DNA from: Paracoccus saliphilus
GTDB lineage: Bacteria; Pseudomonadota; Alphaproteobacteria; Rhodobacterales; Rhodobacteraceae
Length of the DNA: 64,000 bases
NCBI RefSeq assembly: GCF_028553805.1
Contig: NZ_CP067140.1
Coordinates: 1,550,001-1,614,000, forward strand
Direction of reading: 5' to 3'
A program made the translations under genes and the position numbers. Under the pieces are notes generated by a model. The model was not told the origin of the DNA. It did not search any database and saw nothing but the letters and a program-made list of their open reading frames with translations. This document shows, in pieces, positions 27,446 through 37,143 of this stretch (position 1 is its first letter; every line of letters begins with the position of its first letter).

Positions 27446-29050
27446 AGCAATATCATCACCAAGCCTGTCGCCGATAGCTGGAGTGGTTCGGTTACCGCTG
27501 AAACCACTCTGCCCAGCGAAGATGGCTTTGAAAACAGCAGGCAGTTATCATTCTATGCGTCCGGCCCAATTGTCAAAGACAAGCTGGGCTTGCAGATCTG
27601 GGGGCGGAAGTTCGATCAGGACGCGTCCTCGGTCGAAGGCGGACCCGCCGGATCGGATGATTACGATCTGACTGGTCGATTGACCTGGCAGATTGATGAT
27701 CAGAACGAACTGCGCCTTGAGGCAGGGCGGACCCAGATCACCAGCGAGGAATATGGTGATCTGAGCTACCGGGACCATGATCGAAAGCATTGGTCCTTGT
27801 CTCATATAGGCCGGTATGGTGACATGGAAACGGATATCAGTCTGTCGCAAGAAATTGGTGAGCGAACCACGTTCGACCGTGATGAACTGGGTGCAGAATA
27901 TATCAAGAATCTGCGTTCACCCGAGATCCGCAACACGGTTCTCGATGCCAAGGCGAGCAAGCCTTTCAACTGGCATGGTCAACATCAATTGACTTTCGGG
28001 GCACAGTTCATACGCACGACGCTGCACGACCAGAACCCTGGCGCCCAGGCCGATCTGCCCGATGATCAGCGTTACGACGAAAAATTCACGGTCGATCAAT
28101 GGGCGCTATATGCCGAGGATGAATGGCGGCTGCGCGATGACTTCGCCTTGACCCTTGGCATGCGCTACAGCGACCACGAGCATTATGGCGAACAGGTCAA
28201 CCCACGCATTTACGGGGTCTGGAATGCCTCGCCGAGCCTGACGATAAAGGGGGGTGTCTCGACAGGTTATCGCGCGCCTGACATTCGGACCATCACACCG
28301 GGTTATGCTTATACCACTGGAGGTAGTGGATGCAGCAGCAATACACCGCCGTCTTGCGGGGTTATCCTGGGCAACCCGGATCTGGAGCCGGAGGAAACGA
28401 CGAATATCGAGATCGGCGCGATGTATGAAGCCGATAACTTCACGCTCAGCGCGACGGCATTTCATACGAAATTCAAGAACAAGCTACAGCAAATCAACAC
28501 CGGAGACCCTTGGCTGGACGGTCCACAATATCTTGGATCGGATGGTAATAGATACGATTACGTCATATATCGGAACTTCAACGTTGATCGTGCCGAGATC
28601 ACCGGGCTAGAGCTTGCCGGGGACTGGTCGATCACTCCGTCGCTTTCTGCCCGGGCCTCTTATACCTATACAGATTCCGAGCAGAAAACCGGCGATTTTG
28701 CGGGCTTTCCGCTTGCCCGGACGCCCGAGCACATGGCCAGCCTCCGGTTTGACTGGGTAACCCCGGTTGACGGGTTGGATACATGGATCAGTGCAAACTA
28801 CCATGGTTCTGAAATTGCTTCCGGCCTGCGGATCGGTGATGATGGCCGCGAAGTGGAAATCAACGGACAAACCGGACAGAAATACGCACCCTATACCACT
28901 GTCGATCTGGGCGTGAATTACCGGATCAATGAAAATGCCACCCTGAACGCAGCCATATACAATGTGCTGAACAAGGAGATCCGCGAGGAAGAGTTCCGGA
29001 CGGTGGAGGAGGGGCGCAGGCTATGGCTCGGGTTGACCACGAATTTCTGA
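27446..29050 (+). pseudogene. TonB-dependent receptor, plug domain truncated
   Basis: The frame is open from 27431 and carries the end of the plug domain (NIITKPVADSWSG) and a complete 22-strand-type beta barrel of about 520 residues ending in the aromatic terminus LGLTTNF. Barrel hallmarks such as STGYRAPD and NPDLEPEETTNIEIG are present. The N-terminal signal peptide, TonB box and most of the plug are missing. Bases 27370-27440 contain plug-like words in other frames (RGIDVLTRHIEVIE), so the front has been eroded by frameshifts. Without them it should not gate or reach the outer membrane. The neighbouring siderophore-esterase-like remnant suggests a former siderophore receptor. Confidence 0.8.
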
Positions 29051-29105
29051 GATCCGGTTTATTGCCCGGCAGCTCGATTTCAGCCAATCGGACAGAGACG
29101 CCGTT

Positions 29106-30010
29106 GTGACTGATACAAGTCGCCGATCCCTGCTGGCCAGTCTACCGGCGATTTGTCTTGCCGGGAAACTGGCCGCGCAGGGAACCTCCCGTTATCGTTT
29201 TGACAAACCGCCGGAATATCATGTGTTCGACAATCCGCCTGAAACCCACGCCCTCTCCAGGTTCGACATTGTCGTGGATGGGCGTGGCTATCGTCTCTTT
29301 CTGGCCGTGCCGAAGGCGATCGCACCTCCGGAAGGTTGGCCATCACTCTGGATGCTGGACGGGAATGCGGTATTCGATCGCATCCATGCGGATCACCTGA
29401 CACGCCATTCGGGGCTTGTCATTATTGGCGTCGGCTATCCAGTAGACCGGATCTTCGACACAACGGCACGGGCATTGGACTATACTCCGGAAAGTCTTGT
29501 TTCGAATCCCGAAGAAGGCAGAGGGCGCGAAACCGGTGGCGCCAATGCATTCCGCGCCCGTCTGACCGGAGCGCTGCGTGAAGCCGTCGAGGCCGAATGT
29601 CCGCTTGATCCGTTACGACGAGTATTATGGGGCCATTCCTATGGTGGCCTATAGCGCTGCACTGTCTTTTGTCCCAGCCTCAAGCCTTTGCAGGCTGGGC
29701 GCCGATAAGCCCCTCGAGCGGCTTCGGTGGCAGTGTCTTACAGCAAATGATTCTCGAAGCCCCGCAGCTTCCGATTGGCAAGATTGCTCCGGTTCGGATC
29801 ATGCTCGGCGACAACGAACATCGCCATGGCACCCCGCCTCCGGTCGAGAATCGACCCTCACCGGAAACGATGGCATTGGCGAAACGTCTCGCACAGCGCG
29901 AGGATCTGGACGTGGAAGTCACTGTCCTCGAAGGATTGGGTCATGGCAAAACTTTTGCGGCGTCGTTTCCGTATACGTTGGAACTGGCCGCGAAACTTTT
30001 CAGGGCTTGA
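29106..30010 (+). pseudogene. Siderophore esterase-like hydrolase (IroE/BesA type), frameshifted
   Basis: The first frame (29106-29654) starts with a twin-arginine-like signal (SRRSLLASLP). It continues through IGVGYPVDRIFDTTARALDYTP to the nucleophile elbow GHSYGGL, then hits a stop. The rest continues in the -1 frame from about 29650 (QPQAFAGWAPISPS to GLGHGKTFAASFPYTLELA), including the expected catalytic histidine in LGHGKTF. A small indel has therefore split one gene. The family hydrolyses ferric catecholate or ester siderophores and often sits beside a TonB receptor, as here. Confidence 0.75.
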
Positions 30011-30239
30011 ACTTCCAGAAGGGTGGCCCTTTCCCGAATGTAGTCTCATCCATCCGCCAGAACCGATCTGCCGGACGCTTGAGCCGATGCACCTGTTCTG
30101 CCGTCTGGTCTGCATGTTTCGCGACCCAACAGTTTAGTGTGGCATGGTCCACACCCCCCCCCTGTCCAGCCGTGATCTTTTCGAGATCCCTATTCGACAC
30201 GGTGTAGCGGGCATAAAAGAAGACCGCGAAGAGGATCAC
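30000..30239 (-). pseudogene. IS6-family transposase fragment
   Basis: Eighty codons on the minus strand match the N-terminal segment of IS6/IS26-type transposases: FFYARYTVSNRDLEKI, VDHATLNCWVAKH and the first catalytic aspartate in WRMDET. The match ends where the protein should continue through the rest of the DDE domain. Its end overlaps the esterase remnant. Confidence 0.8.
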
Positions 30240-30447
30240 ATCCTTGGGAAACTACGCCCCTTTGGCCGAGATCATCACCTGCCGTCCCAATGACTGTTGT
30301 GTCAGACATGAACGTCGATCCGACAATACCTTCGCCTCAAGTGGAAAGGTTCGCGATAGAACCTATGCCCAGACCGCATGGGCGTTGTTTCAGGCCTCGT
30401 CGTCGGCAGAATTCACGTTGCGCATCCGGTAGGTTAGAGCGCTCGGC

Positions 30448-31393
30448 ATGCGCAAGCCCGAACCTGCCCGCCACCGCACAACGAACTGGACGTCTTGCAA
30501 CGAAGGCCTGAAGCGGCGTGGATCATTGTTGATCTGGCTCGACAAGGACATGGCCTGGCATGCCCCCGAGGCCGGGCTTCCGGGTCGACCACCGGTATTC
30601 TCCGACGCGGCGGTTCAGTTCTGCCTGATGGTGAAAGTGCTGTTCGGTCTGCCGCTCCGGCAAATCGAGCCATGGAAACGCCACCGGTCCGAGTGACCAT
30701 GGCGAGGGGGATGGTGTCGAGCATTCTGCAGATGGCTGGGCTGGATTGGCCGGTTCCCGACTTTTCCACCCTGAGCCGCAGACAGAGGAACATCGCCGTC
30801 GCGATCTCGAGCCGTCAGGCCCCTCGACCTGCTGGTGGACAGCACGGGGATCAAGTTTCCTGGTGATGGCGAATGGCTGGCCCGCAAGCACGGCACCCAC
30901 CGCAGACGCCAATACCGCAAGGTTCATCTTGCGATGGACACGGGCACCGGAGACATCCGGGCCGTAGAATTCACGTCACGCCGCGAGGGTGACAGTCCCG
31001 TTCTGCCAGGCCAGCTGGACCAAATCCCGCCGGATCAGCAGATCGGGACCGTGACTGGTGATGGGGCCTTCGACACCCGTCGCTGCCACAGCGCGATCCT
31101 CGCGCGCGGCGCGGCACTGCCATCATACCCATCCGCAAGAACGGTCGCCTCTGGAAGGAAGATTGCCCCGCGGCAATGGCCCGCAATGACATTTCCATGG
31201 CGACCCGGCGCCTTGGTCGGGCGATCTGGAAGCGGTGGACGGGCTATCACGTCCGAAGTCGGATCGAGGCGAAGATGCGCGGCCTCAAATTCTTCGGAGA
31301 GAGGATCGCCTCGCGAGACCCCGACCGGCGGACCGCCGAAGTCGAGGCGAGCTCCGCATCGCCCTCATGAACCGTTTCAACGCACTCGGCTAG
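30448..31393 (+). pseudogene. IS5-family (IS903 group) transposase remnant with several frameshifts
   Basis: Successive pieces of one IS903-type transposase appear in different frames: RRGSLLIWLDKDMAWHAP from about 30,510, LDWPVPDFSTLSRRQ at about 30,740, LLVDSTGIKFPGDGEW at about 30,830, GDGAFDTRRCHSAI at about 31,060, and WKRWTGYHVRSRIEAKM at about 31,230. At least three frameshifts separate them, so it is inactive. DDE-motif aspartates can still be seen in VDSTG and GDGAFD. Confidence 0.8.
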
Positions 31394-31439
31394 GCCGAGA
31401 TTGAACGCGTGACCCGAGGTCTCCGGGGAAAGGGGAAAG

Positions 31440-31690
31440 CCCGTCCCGACGACGCATTCTGCAACAGCGCCAGCCAGATCGGAAATGGCGAGCTTCGGCG
31501 GCACCAACACGAACATGTGTACGTGATCGCTCGACAATACCTCACGCAAGATGTGAACCTCGTTCTCTCGGTAGACCTGCCGGCAAATGCCGCGCGCCCG
31601 CAGGCGCAAGTTTCCGCTCAGCGCTTTGTAGCGATACTTGGATCGACCAGACGAGATGATGGGGGTGGTAGAAAACGCAGTGCTTGCCGG
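31440..31690 (-). pseudogene. IS200/IS605-type TnpA fragment
   Basis: On the minus strand, segments typical of Y1 HUH transposases are readable: HHLVWS in one frame, then KYRYKALSGNLRLRARGI, VHILREVLSSDHVHMF (HUH histidines) and PPKLAISDLAGAVAE in another. The catalytic tyrosine region is missing or altered, and a frameshift lies between the first two blocks, so it is a dead remnant. Confidence 0.7.
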
Positions 31691-31863
31691 TGTAAGATCA
31701 GAGCACGATTCGTTTGCGCTGAAGCAGATCCGACTGGAGGTCGGGGGCATGCACCAGGGTGTGGATACCAAAAATATGTCTCAAATTGACGGCCACTCCG
31801 ATGAAGGTGTAGATGCTACACTCATTGAAGTTTGTCGTGCGTTACAAGAGAGGGTTTGAGTAT

Positions 31864-33558
31864 ATGACTATAGCGACCATAGTTACGTCAATGAAGAATG
31901 AAGCGCCTTATATTTTGGAATGGGTCGCATATCATCGATCAATTGGTTTCGATCGTATAGTTGTTTTCGCAAATGACTGTACTGATGGAACACATCAAAT
32001 GTTGTCACGGCTACATAAAAAAGGCGAAATTTATTATTATTTAAACGAAGTGCCGCTTGGAAAAAAACCACATTCGCATGCTCTGAAAATGGCTAACGCA
32101 ACCGACGAGGTAAGGTCATCAGATTATGTTATGGTTTTGGATGCAGATGAATTTCTTGCAGTCAAAAAAAAGCCTTTTGATGTTAAATCTCTGATCGCAT
32201 CCATGGAGGCAAGAAATGCAACGATGATGGTTATCCCGTGGCGAATATTTGGATCATCCAAGCAAATTACGTTTAAAGATCGCCCGGCTATCGATCGATT
32301 TACCTATTCTATGGATGTCTCGGATAATCCGAAATCCGGTGTTAAGACGCTATTTAAGCAAAATAAGAACCTGCGTCTTGCAATTCATTTTCCAAAAAAA
32401 GTGATGCAAAAGGGAAAAAGCCTTGCGAGCGAGGAAGAATTTTTATGGATCGACCCTGACGGGAATCGAATAGATCCCGAAATACTCACTTGGAATGGCG
32501 GGAAAAATAAGATTCTTCGGGAAAGTGCAGAGGTGGCCCATTTTATGATTAAGAGTTTAGATGAATATATGTTGAAGATATTTAGAGGTGACGGCCTGAT
32601 GAATTCGAGCCGTCATGGCGTTGATTATTGGAAATCAGCGGATAAAAATGAGGCACTTGACCTTCGGCTTTCTAAACTCGCTCCGAAATTCCGAGCAAAA
32701 TTAAAGCGACTGAAATCTGATAAGGAGTTGAGTGATCTTCATCATCATGCTGTCGCAAGTAGCGAAAATCGATTGAAAGAAATTTTAAAGAACGAATCAT
32801 CAGATAAGTTGAGGGATATACTGAAGCGTTGCACAGAAGGTAATATCACTGAATCAGAAATCTCTGAATCACGTCATCTGGTGCAGACTATGTCGCCAGT
32901 GAAGGTCTCCGAAAGTATTCTAACGGGTGATATTCCGAAGTCTGTTCTTCTGAGTGTCACAACTATTGGCTTGCGGGACACACCAAGTATTGTAAAAAGA
33001 TTGGCTGAGAGCTGTCGAGATAATGCTGCTATGTTTTGGTACGCTAAGGATTTTGATAAACGCCCTATCACCCATCTAGTCGAGGGATTAAAGCGCGCCA
33101 AGAAGAATGATAGATCGACACAACTTGGCTGTCGATATTTTGATAACTTTACCATGACCAGCCCTGAAACGGATTGGCCTCTCGACGAAGAAGTGATTGT
33201 ATTTATCACGCGCGATAGATCATCAGTTTTGGATGGCTTTGGTGAGTATATAATGCATAGCCGCGCGAAATATATGCAAAAGAAAAGGCAAGGCTTTCCT
33301 GCTCTGAAGACTCTTTTTAGTGGGGGCGAGACGGCAGCTGATGTCGAAGAGATGATTGCGTCTGGAAAAATAGACGATCCTTTTTCAAGATTTAATAAGT
33401 TTATTGCCGAGCATCCGGGTACTATCGTTATAAATATAGATCAACCTAAGAACGTTGAGCGGCAAATTTCACAGCTAAACCTTGCGGAATCAGCATCAGA
33501 ATCTATCTCCCGCATTTTGAAGGATGCGATTGGCGAGATGCCTGTATCTGGGAAGTAG
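31864..33558 (+). CDS. Glycosyltransferase family 2-like protein, AT-rich
   Basis: This 564-residue protein begins with a family 2/92-type glycosyltransferase domain (about 1-240). VTSMKNEAPYILEWVAYHRSIG and the metal-binding VLDADEF (DxD) are visible in short runs. The C-terminal half (about 330-560) is not recognised; it contains VFITRDRSSVLDGFGEY. No signal peptide or membrane helix is evident. The ATG at 31864 is preferred over an earlier one because it begins the domain directly. Base composition is clearly more AT-rich than the flanks, as in the next gene, which suggests acquisition as a surface-polysaccharide module. Confidence 0.75.
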   Translation: MTIATIVTSMKNEAPYILEWVAYHRSIGFDRIVVFANDCTDGTHQMLSRLHKKGEIYYYLNEVPLGKKPHSHALKMANATDEVRSSDYVMVLDADEFLAVKKKPFDVKSLIASMEARNATMMVIPWRIFGSSKQITFKDRPAIDRFTYSMDVSDNPKSGVKTLFKQNKNLRLAIHFPKKVMQKGKSLASEEEFLWIDPDGNRIDPEILTWNGGKNKILRESAEVAHFMIKSLDEYMLKIFRGDGLMNSSRHGVDYWKSADKNEALDLRLSKLAPKFRAKLKRLKSDKELSDLHHHAVASSENRLKEILKNESSDKLRDILKRCTEGNITESEISESRHLVQTMSPVKVSESILTGDIPKSVLLSVTTIGLRDTPSIVKRLAESCRDNAAMFWYAKDFDKRPITHLVEGLKRAKKNDRSTQLGCRYFDNFTMTSPETDWPLDEEVIVFITRDRSSVLDGFGEYIMHSRAKYMQKKRQGFPALKTLFSGGETAADVEEMIASGKIDDPFSRFNKFIAEHPGTIVINIDQPKNVERQISQLNLAESASESISRILKDAIGEMPVSGK

Positions 33559-33560
33559 AG

Positions 33561-34406
33561 ATGACTTTGTATAAAATAAAGAATCTAATGAGTGCAGATG
33601 AAATGAATACCAGATCAGCAACTTCAAAAGCGCTACAAGTCTACTGGTTTCGTAGGGGAGGGGGGAGAGCGGCCGGAAATTTTGGTGACGAACTCGGGCC
33701 ACTTCTCGTTTCGCATATTCTCCAACGCCCTGTCGAATGGGCCGAACCTGATAGATGTGATCTGGCAAGTATCGGCAGCATCTTATCGCAGGTTTCGAAA
33801 GCTGCTAAACGAGCGAAACGTAGTAGCAAACTGCTGATTTGGGGCAGCGGCCTGATGGAGGAAGATATTGAGCGCTTGCATACTTGTCTTAATCCGCTGG
33901 CAGTTAGAGGGGTAAAAACACGCACAGCCCTAGGGCTTAAAGATGATCTTCCCTTGGGTGATCCAGGTGTGCTGTCTGATTTACTTGTTGAACCTCAGAA
34001 AAAGACGCACATATGGGGGATTGTTCCACATTTTTCACACCGTAATTCGCCAAAAATTCGGGAGGCGGCACAAGATAATAATTGTATGTTCATCGATCCA
34101 ACTGCTCCGGCGCTAGATGTCCTGAAGGCAATATCTTCTTGTCGAGGGATCGTATCATCTAGTTTGCATGGCCTCATAGTAGCAGACAGCTTTCAAGTTC
34201 CCTGCTATTGGTTGGATATAAAGAGCCATAAATCACATGACTATAAATTTGCTGATTACTGTAGTGGCTTCGGAAGAAACATCTTCCCACGTCTAGGGAT
34301 TGATGAACTCACTGCATTAACCTCGAAAGATCCTGCTGTGCTTCCGTTCACGGTTTCCGAGACAGATAAGGTGGCTCTTACCGATGCGCTTAAAGCTGCC
34401 TTCTGA
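33561..34406 (+). CDS. Polysaccharide pyruvyl transferase family protein
   Basis: This 281-residue protein has the fold signatures NFGDELGP near the N-terminus, LLIWGSGLM, and IVSSSLHGLIVADSF toward the C-terminus (the histidine-glycine motif typical of the family). It starts three bases after the glycosyltransferase stop, so the two are co-transcribed. Members add pyruvyl ketals to polysaccharide sugars or act in capsule synthesis. It shares the AT-rich composition of its neighbour. Confidence 0.82.
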   Translation: MTLYKIKNLMSADEMNTRSATSKALQVYWFRRGGGRAAGNFGDELGPLLVSHILQRPVEWAEPDRCDLASIGSILSQVSKAAKRAKRSSKLLIWGSGLMEEDIERLHTCLNPLAVRGVKTRTALGLKDDLPLGDPGVLSDLLVEPQKKTHIWGIVPHFSHRNSPKIREAAQDNNCMFIDPTAPALDVLKAISSCRGIVSSSLHGLIVADSFQVPCYWLDIKSHKSHDYKFADYCSGFGRNIFPRLGIDELTALTSKDPAVLPFTVSETDKVALTDALKAAF

Positions 34407-34734
34407 GAGTGATATTGAAATGATGTGATGGGAGCTACACGGCTCTGATGATGTGACCGCCCTCCGACGGCATTTCAGCGCCAAGGTAGGGCTGCGATGA
34501 TCCACAAAGGAGGACGGTCATGTCAGAGGTTATCACGGTCGGGCTCTATCTGGCGAGGAATGTGTTCTAGGTGCATGGAGCCGATTGCGCTGGTCGAGCG
34601 ATCTTGTGGAAGAAGCTGCTTCGTCGATCTGCACGCGTACAGCCATCGAACGGGCCATGTGGCTGCAGTGATGAGGGAAGGCTGATTGGCAATTGTCCCG
34701 CGCCCGTTCCATCGACGCCCTAGACCAATTCTGA
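34407..34734 (+). pseudogene. IS110-family transposase 5' fragment
   Basis: About 90 bases downstream of the pyruvyl transferase gene, a good ribosome site (AAAGGAGG) precedes an ATG at 34520. The peptide reads SEVITVGLYLARNVF, stop, VHGADCAGR, matching the start of IS110-type transposases (VGLDLAKNVFQVHG). An in-frame stop and the loss of everything after about 60 codons show it is a remnant. No other feature is seen up to the broken integrase. Confidence 0.65.
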
Positions 34735-35546
34735 AACGATCTGACCATGGCACATGTGAAGGGCGAGGCCTGCCGCCTATATGCGCGTAGCAGGACGAAG
34801 AAGGGCAGGACGCGATCAGCAGCGGAACGATCAGGCGTGAATTGAACGTCCTGCAGGCCGCGATTAATTACTGCCACGGAGAGGGCTGCCTGATCCACGC
34901 ACCGAAGGACAAGCCGCCGAGCCGCGTACGGTGACTGACACGGCAGGAAGCCGCATGGCTGATCCGTGGAGCCAGATCCCTGAACCGCGACGGCAGGCAT
35001 CTGGCGGATTTCATCCTGCATGGCCTTTATACCGGCAGCCGGAAGGAAACGATCCTAGCCATGCACATTGACCGGCCAAGTCCTGTCGGCGGCCATGTGG
35101 ACACGAGAACCGGTGTCCTCTACCGCAAGCCCGGAAAGAAGGTAGAAACCCACAAGCGCCAACGACCGGCCCGGCTGCCGAGCCGCTACCCCGCCCAACT
35201 TCGCTGGCAGGCGGGTAACGGCCGCATCTACATCGTTGAGCGCCGCATCGAGCGTGACGGTAAATTGCGCCGGGAAACGGTCAAGGACGACAAGAACGCA
35301 TGGGTGAGTGCCTGGAGCGAGGTGGAAATCCTCGCCCGGTTGCATGGGGTGAACATTGACCTCTCGGGCGTGACGCCGCGCACTCTGAAACACATTGCGA
35401 TCACCTGGGCATTGCAGCGCGGGGCGACGATCTGGGACGCGGCCGGGTATTTCTCGATCAGCGCCGAGACCATCGAGCGCACCTACGGACACCACAGTTC
35501 GAATCATCAAGCAACAGCCGTCAAGGCTATGGATATGCGGGGGTGA
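34735..35546 (+). pseudogene. Tyrosine integrase pseudogene of the older island
   Basis: Integrase words are readable: HVKGEACRLYARSRTKKGR in one frame, then, after a shift near 34,800, TIRRELNVLQAAINYCHGEG. A stop at 34932 interrupts the frame, which then resumes with GLYTGSRKETIL (first catalytic arginine), GVTPRTLKHIAITWALQRG and TIERTYGHHSSNH. The normal HxLRH box is altered (R-T-L-K-H), so catalysis would fail even without the frameshift and stop. It lies directly beside the displaced tRNA-Arg end at 35,614, the expected position for an integrase of an element in that site. Confidence 0.8.
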
Positions 35547-35613
35547 AATGACTCATTTTCGCACCAAAACAGGACCGAAGTCGAAAATTCAAAGCTCTAA
35601 GTTGTTGATTTTA

Positions 35614-35662
35614 TGGCGCACCCGAAAGGATTCGAACCTTTGGCCTCTGCCTTCGGAGGGCA
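35614..35662 (-). repeat. Left attachment site: displaced tRNA-Arg 3' part
   Basis: These 49 bases repeat the 3' part of the intact tRNA-Arg at 49890-49938 (CCA, acceptor, T arm, variable loop and anticodon loop) with only two differences. The two differences are the partners of one T-stem base pair, flipped from T-A to A-T. Homology stops after the anticodon stem. The repeat marks the left end of the integrated island. Confidence 0.88.
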
Positions 35663-35777
35663 ATTTCTATGAGTTGATCTTGTTGGTTCGGAGTTGCGTA
35701 TATCTGTTTAATTACCTGTAAAACATCAATTAATTATTGATCTTAGTTGCTCGCCGTTGCGCCGGTTTGTTGAAATG

Positions 35778-35831
35778 TGCTAGCTATATGTTAGCTAGAG
35801 GCGGCCTAGCTAGCAAATTTCGTGCTAGCTA
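35778..35831. repeat. Four TGCTAGCTA-type repeats upstream of the integrase
   Basis: Copies lie at 35778-35786 (TGCTAGCTA), 35789-35797 (TGTTAGCTA), 35807-35815 (inverted, TAGCTAGCA) and 35823-35831 (TGCTAGCTA). They overlap the integrase promoter and ribosome region. Two further copies lie near the opposite end of the island. They are good candidates for integrase/excisionase arm-type sites that also regulate int. Confidence 0.7.
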
Positions 35832-35847
35832 GGGGATGGAGAGCGCA

Positions 35848-37143
35848 ATGCCCGAAAGAAAGCGAATTGGTCTGCGCGATATTCGCGCCCTACAGCGTGG
35901 GCAGACGATTTACGACGCGTCGGTGACAGGGTTTGGCGCGCGTCGCCAGCGTAGCGAAGCGGTATCCTATATCGTCGTATACCGAACTGCGGAGGGCAGG
36001 CAGCGTATGCAGACGATTGGCCGACACGGTTCGCCTTGGACGCCGGATGAAGCCCGCGAGGAAGCCCGGCGCATTCTTGGGGAGGTGGCACAGGGCAGGG
36101 ACCCGGCAGCCGACAGGCGAAACAAGCGGGAAGCGCCGACGATTTCCGATCTGACGGACATCTATATGGCCGATGCTGAGAACGGGCGACTCCTGACAAG
36201 GCGAGGCATCGCGAAGAAGCCTTCCACCATCGCAACTGATCGCAGCCGGATTGATGCACATATCAAGCCGCTTCTCGGTTCGATGAAGGTTGCTGCCGTA
36301 TCCAGGAACGATGTGAAAAAATTCATGGCCGCTGTGGCAGAGGGGAAAACGCATCGGCGGGTGAGGCTGGACAAGCCGCGGGCCATCTCGAATGTTCGCG
36401 GCGGCAAGGGTTCGGCATCGCGGACAGTTGGTCTTTTGGGGGCACTTTTCACATATGCTCAAGAGAAAGGTTGGCGCGACGACAACCCGGTGCGCGGTGT
36501 CACAAGATACGCAGATGGCAAGCGCAACCGACGTCTTTCCGCTGCGGAATATAAATCGCTCGGCGATGCACTGCACGGCCTTTCTGTTGCGGAACATGGG
36601 GCGATCTGGCCCGATGCCATTGCCTGCGTTCGGTTCCTGGCGCTGACCGGCTGGCGGCGAGGCGAGGCGCTCAACTTGCGCTGGCGTGCCGTGGATTTGG
36701 AAACCAGGACGGCAACATTGCATGACACCAAAACCGGCGCGAGTATCCGGCCACTATCGCATAGGGCCTGCGACGTACTTCAGGCTATGGTTCGCGGGGA
36801 ACCCGGTGCACTCGTATTCCGCCCCGCTCGCGGCAATACGATTATGTCGGGCCTTCCCAAGTATATGAAAAAGATCGTCGCGGTGGCTGGCCTGCCTCCA
36901 GATGTCACTGCGCATGTGCTCAGGCATAGCTTTGCTAGCGTCGCTGCCGATGGTGGGGCGAGTGAACTGACAATCGCAGCCCTGCTCGGACATCGGGCGG
37001 GCTCGGTGACGTCCAGATATACTCACCATGCTGACGCGGTGCTGCTGGCGGCTGCGGATAAGGTGGCCGACAAGATTGCCGAGGCGATGGGAGAGCCTGT
37101 TCCGACCGGAGAGATCATCAACCTTGATGAGGTGCGCGGATGA
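35848..37143 (+). CDS. Tyrosine-type site-specific integrase
   Basis: This 431-residue integrase has an N-terminal arm-binding domain of the P4-like type, a SAM-like core-binding domain (about 100-215) and a catalytic domain (about 225-400). All catalytic residues are present: Arg270 (TGWRRGE), Lys295 (DTKTG), His356 and Arg359 (HVLRHSF), His382 (LLGHRAG) and Tyr391 (SRYTHH). The ATG at 35848 has GGAGAG six bases upstream; another in-frame ATG lies four codons earlier. It should recombine the tRNA-Arg attachment sites of this island. Confidence 0.9.
   Translation: MPERKRIGLRDIRALQRGQTIYDASVTGFGARRQRSEAVSYIVVYRTAEGRQRMQTIGRHGSPWTPDEAREEARRILGEVAQGRDPAADRRNKREAPTISDLTDIYMADAENGRLLTRRGIAKKPSTIATDRSRIDAHIKPLLGSMKVAAVSRNDVKKFMAAVAEGKTHRRVRLDKPRAISNVRGGKGSASRTVGLLGALFTYAQEKGWRDDNPVRGVTRYADGKRNRRLSAAEYKSLGDALHGLSVAEHGAIWPDAIACVRFLALTGWRRGEALNLRWRAVDLETRTATLHDTKTGASIRPLSHRACDVLQAMVRGEPGALVFRPARGNTIMSGLPKYMKKIVAVAGLPPDVTAHVLRHSFASVAADGGASELTIAALLGHRAGSVTSRYTHHADAVLLAAADKVADKIAEAMGEPVPTGEIINLDEVRG

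Larger units (their letters stand above)
24703..35662. mobile_element. Probable older, decayed integrative island (first tRNA-Arg insertion)
   Basis: The stretch between a degraded tRNA-like segment (24703-24720, 16 of 18 bases match the tRNA-Arg anticodon region) and the displaced tRNA-Arg end (35614-35662) holds only IS elements, broken genes, an AT-rich gene pair and a dead integrase. The right boundary is well supported. The left boundary rests on a short match and could be chance. I infer an earlier island entering at the same tRNA. Confidence 0.4.

Noticed and set aside
29578-30207. A 209-codon plus frame crossing the esterase remnant
   Set aside because: It is a third-frame shadow; esterase-like residues are found in the two other frames and it runs into the IS6 fragment.
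35055-35510. A 151-codon minus frame opposite the broken integrase
   Set aside because: The plus strand carries the recognisable integrase catalytic boxes.
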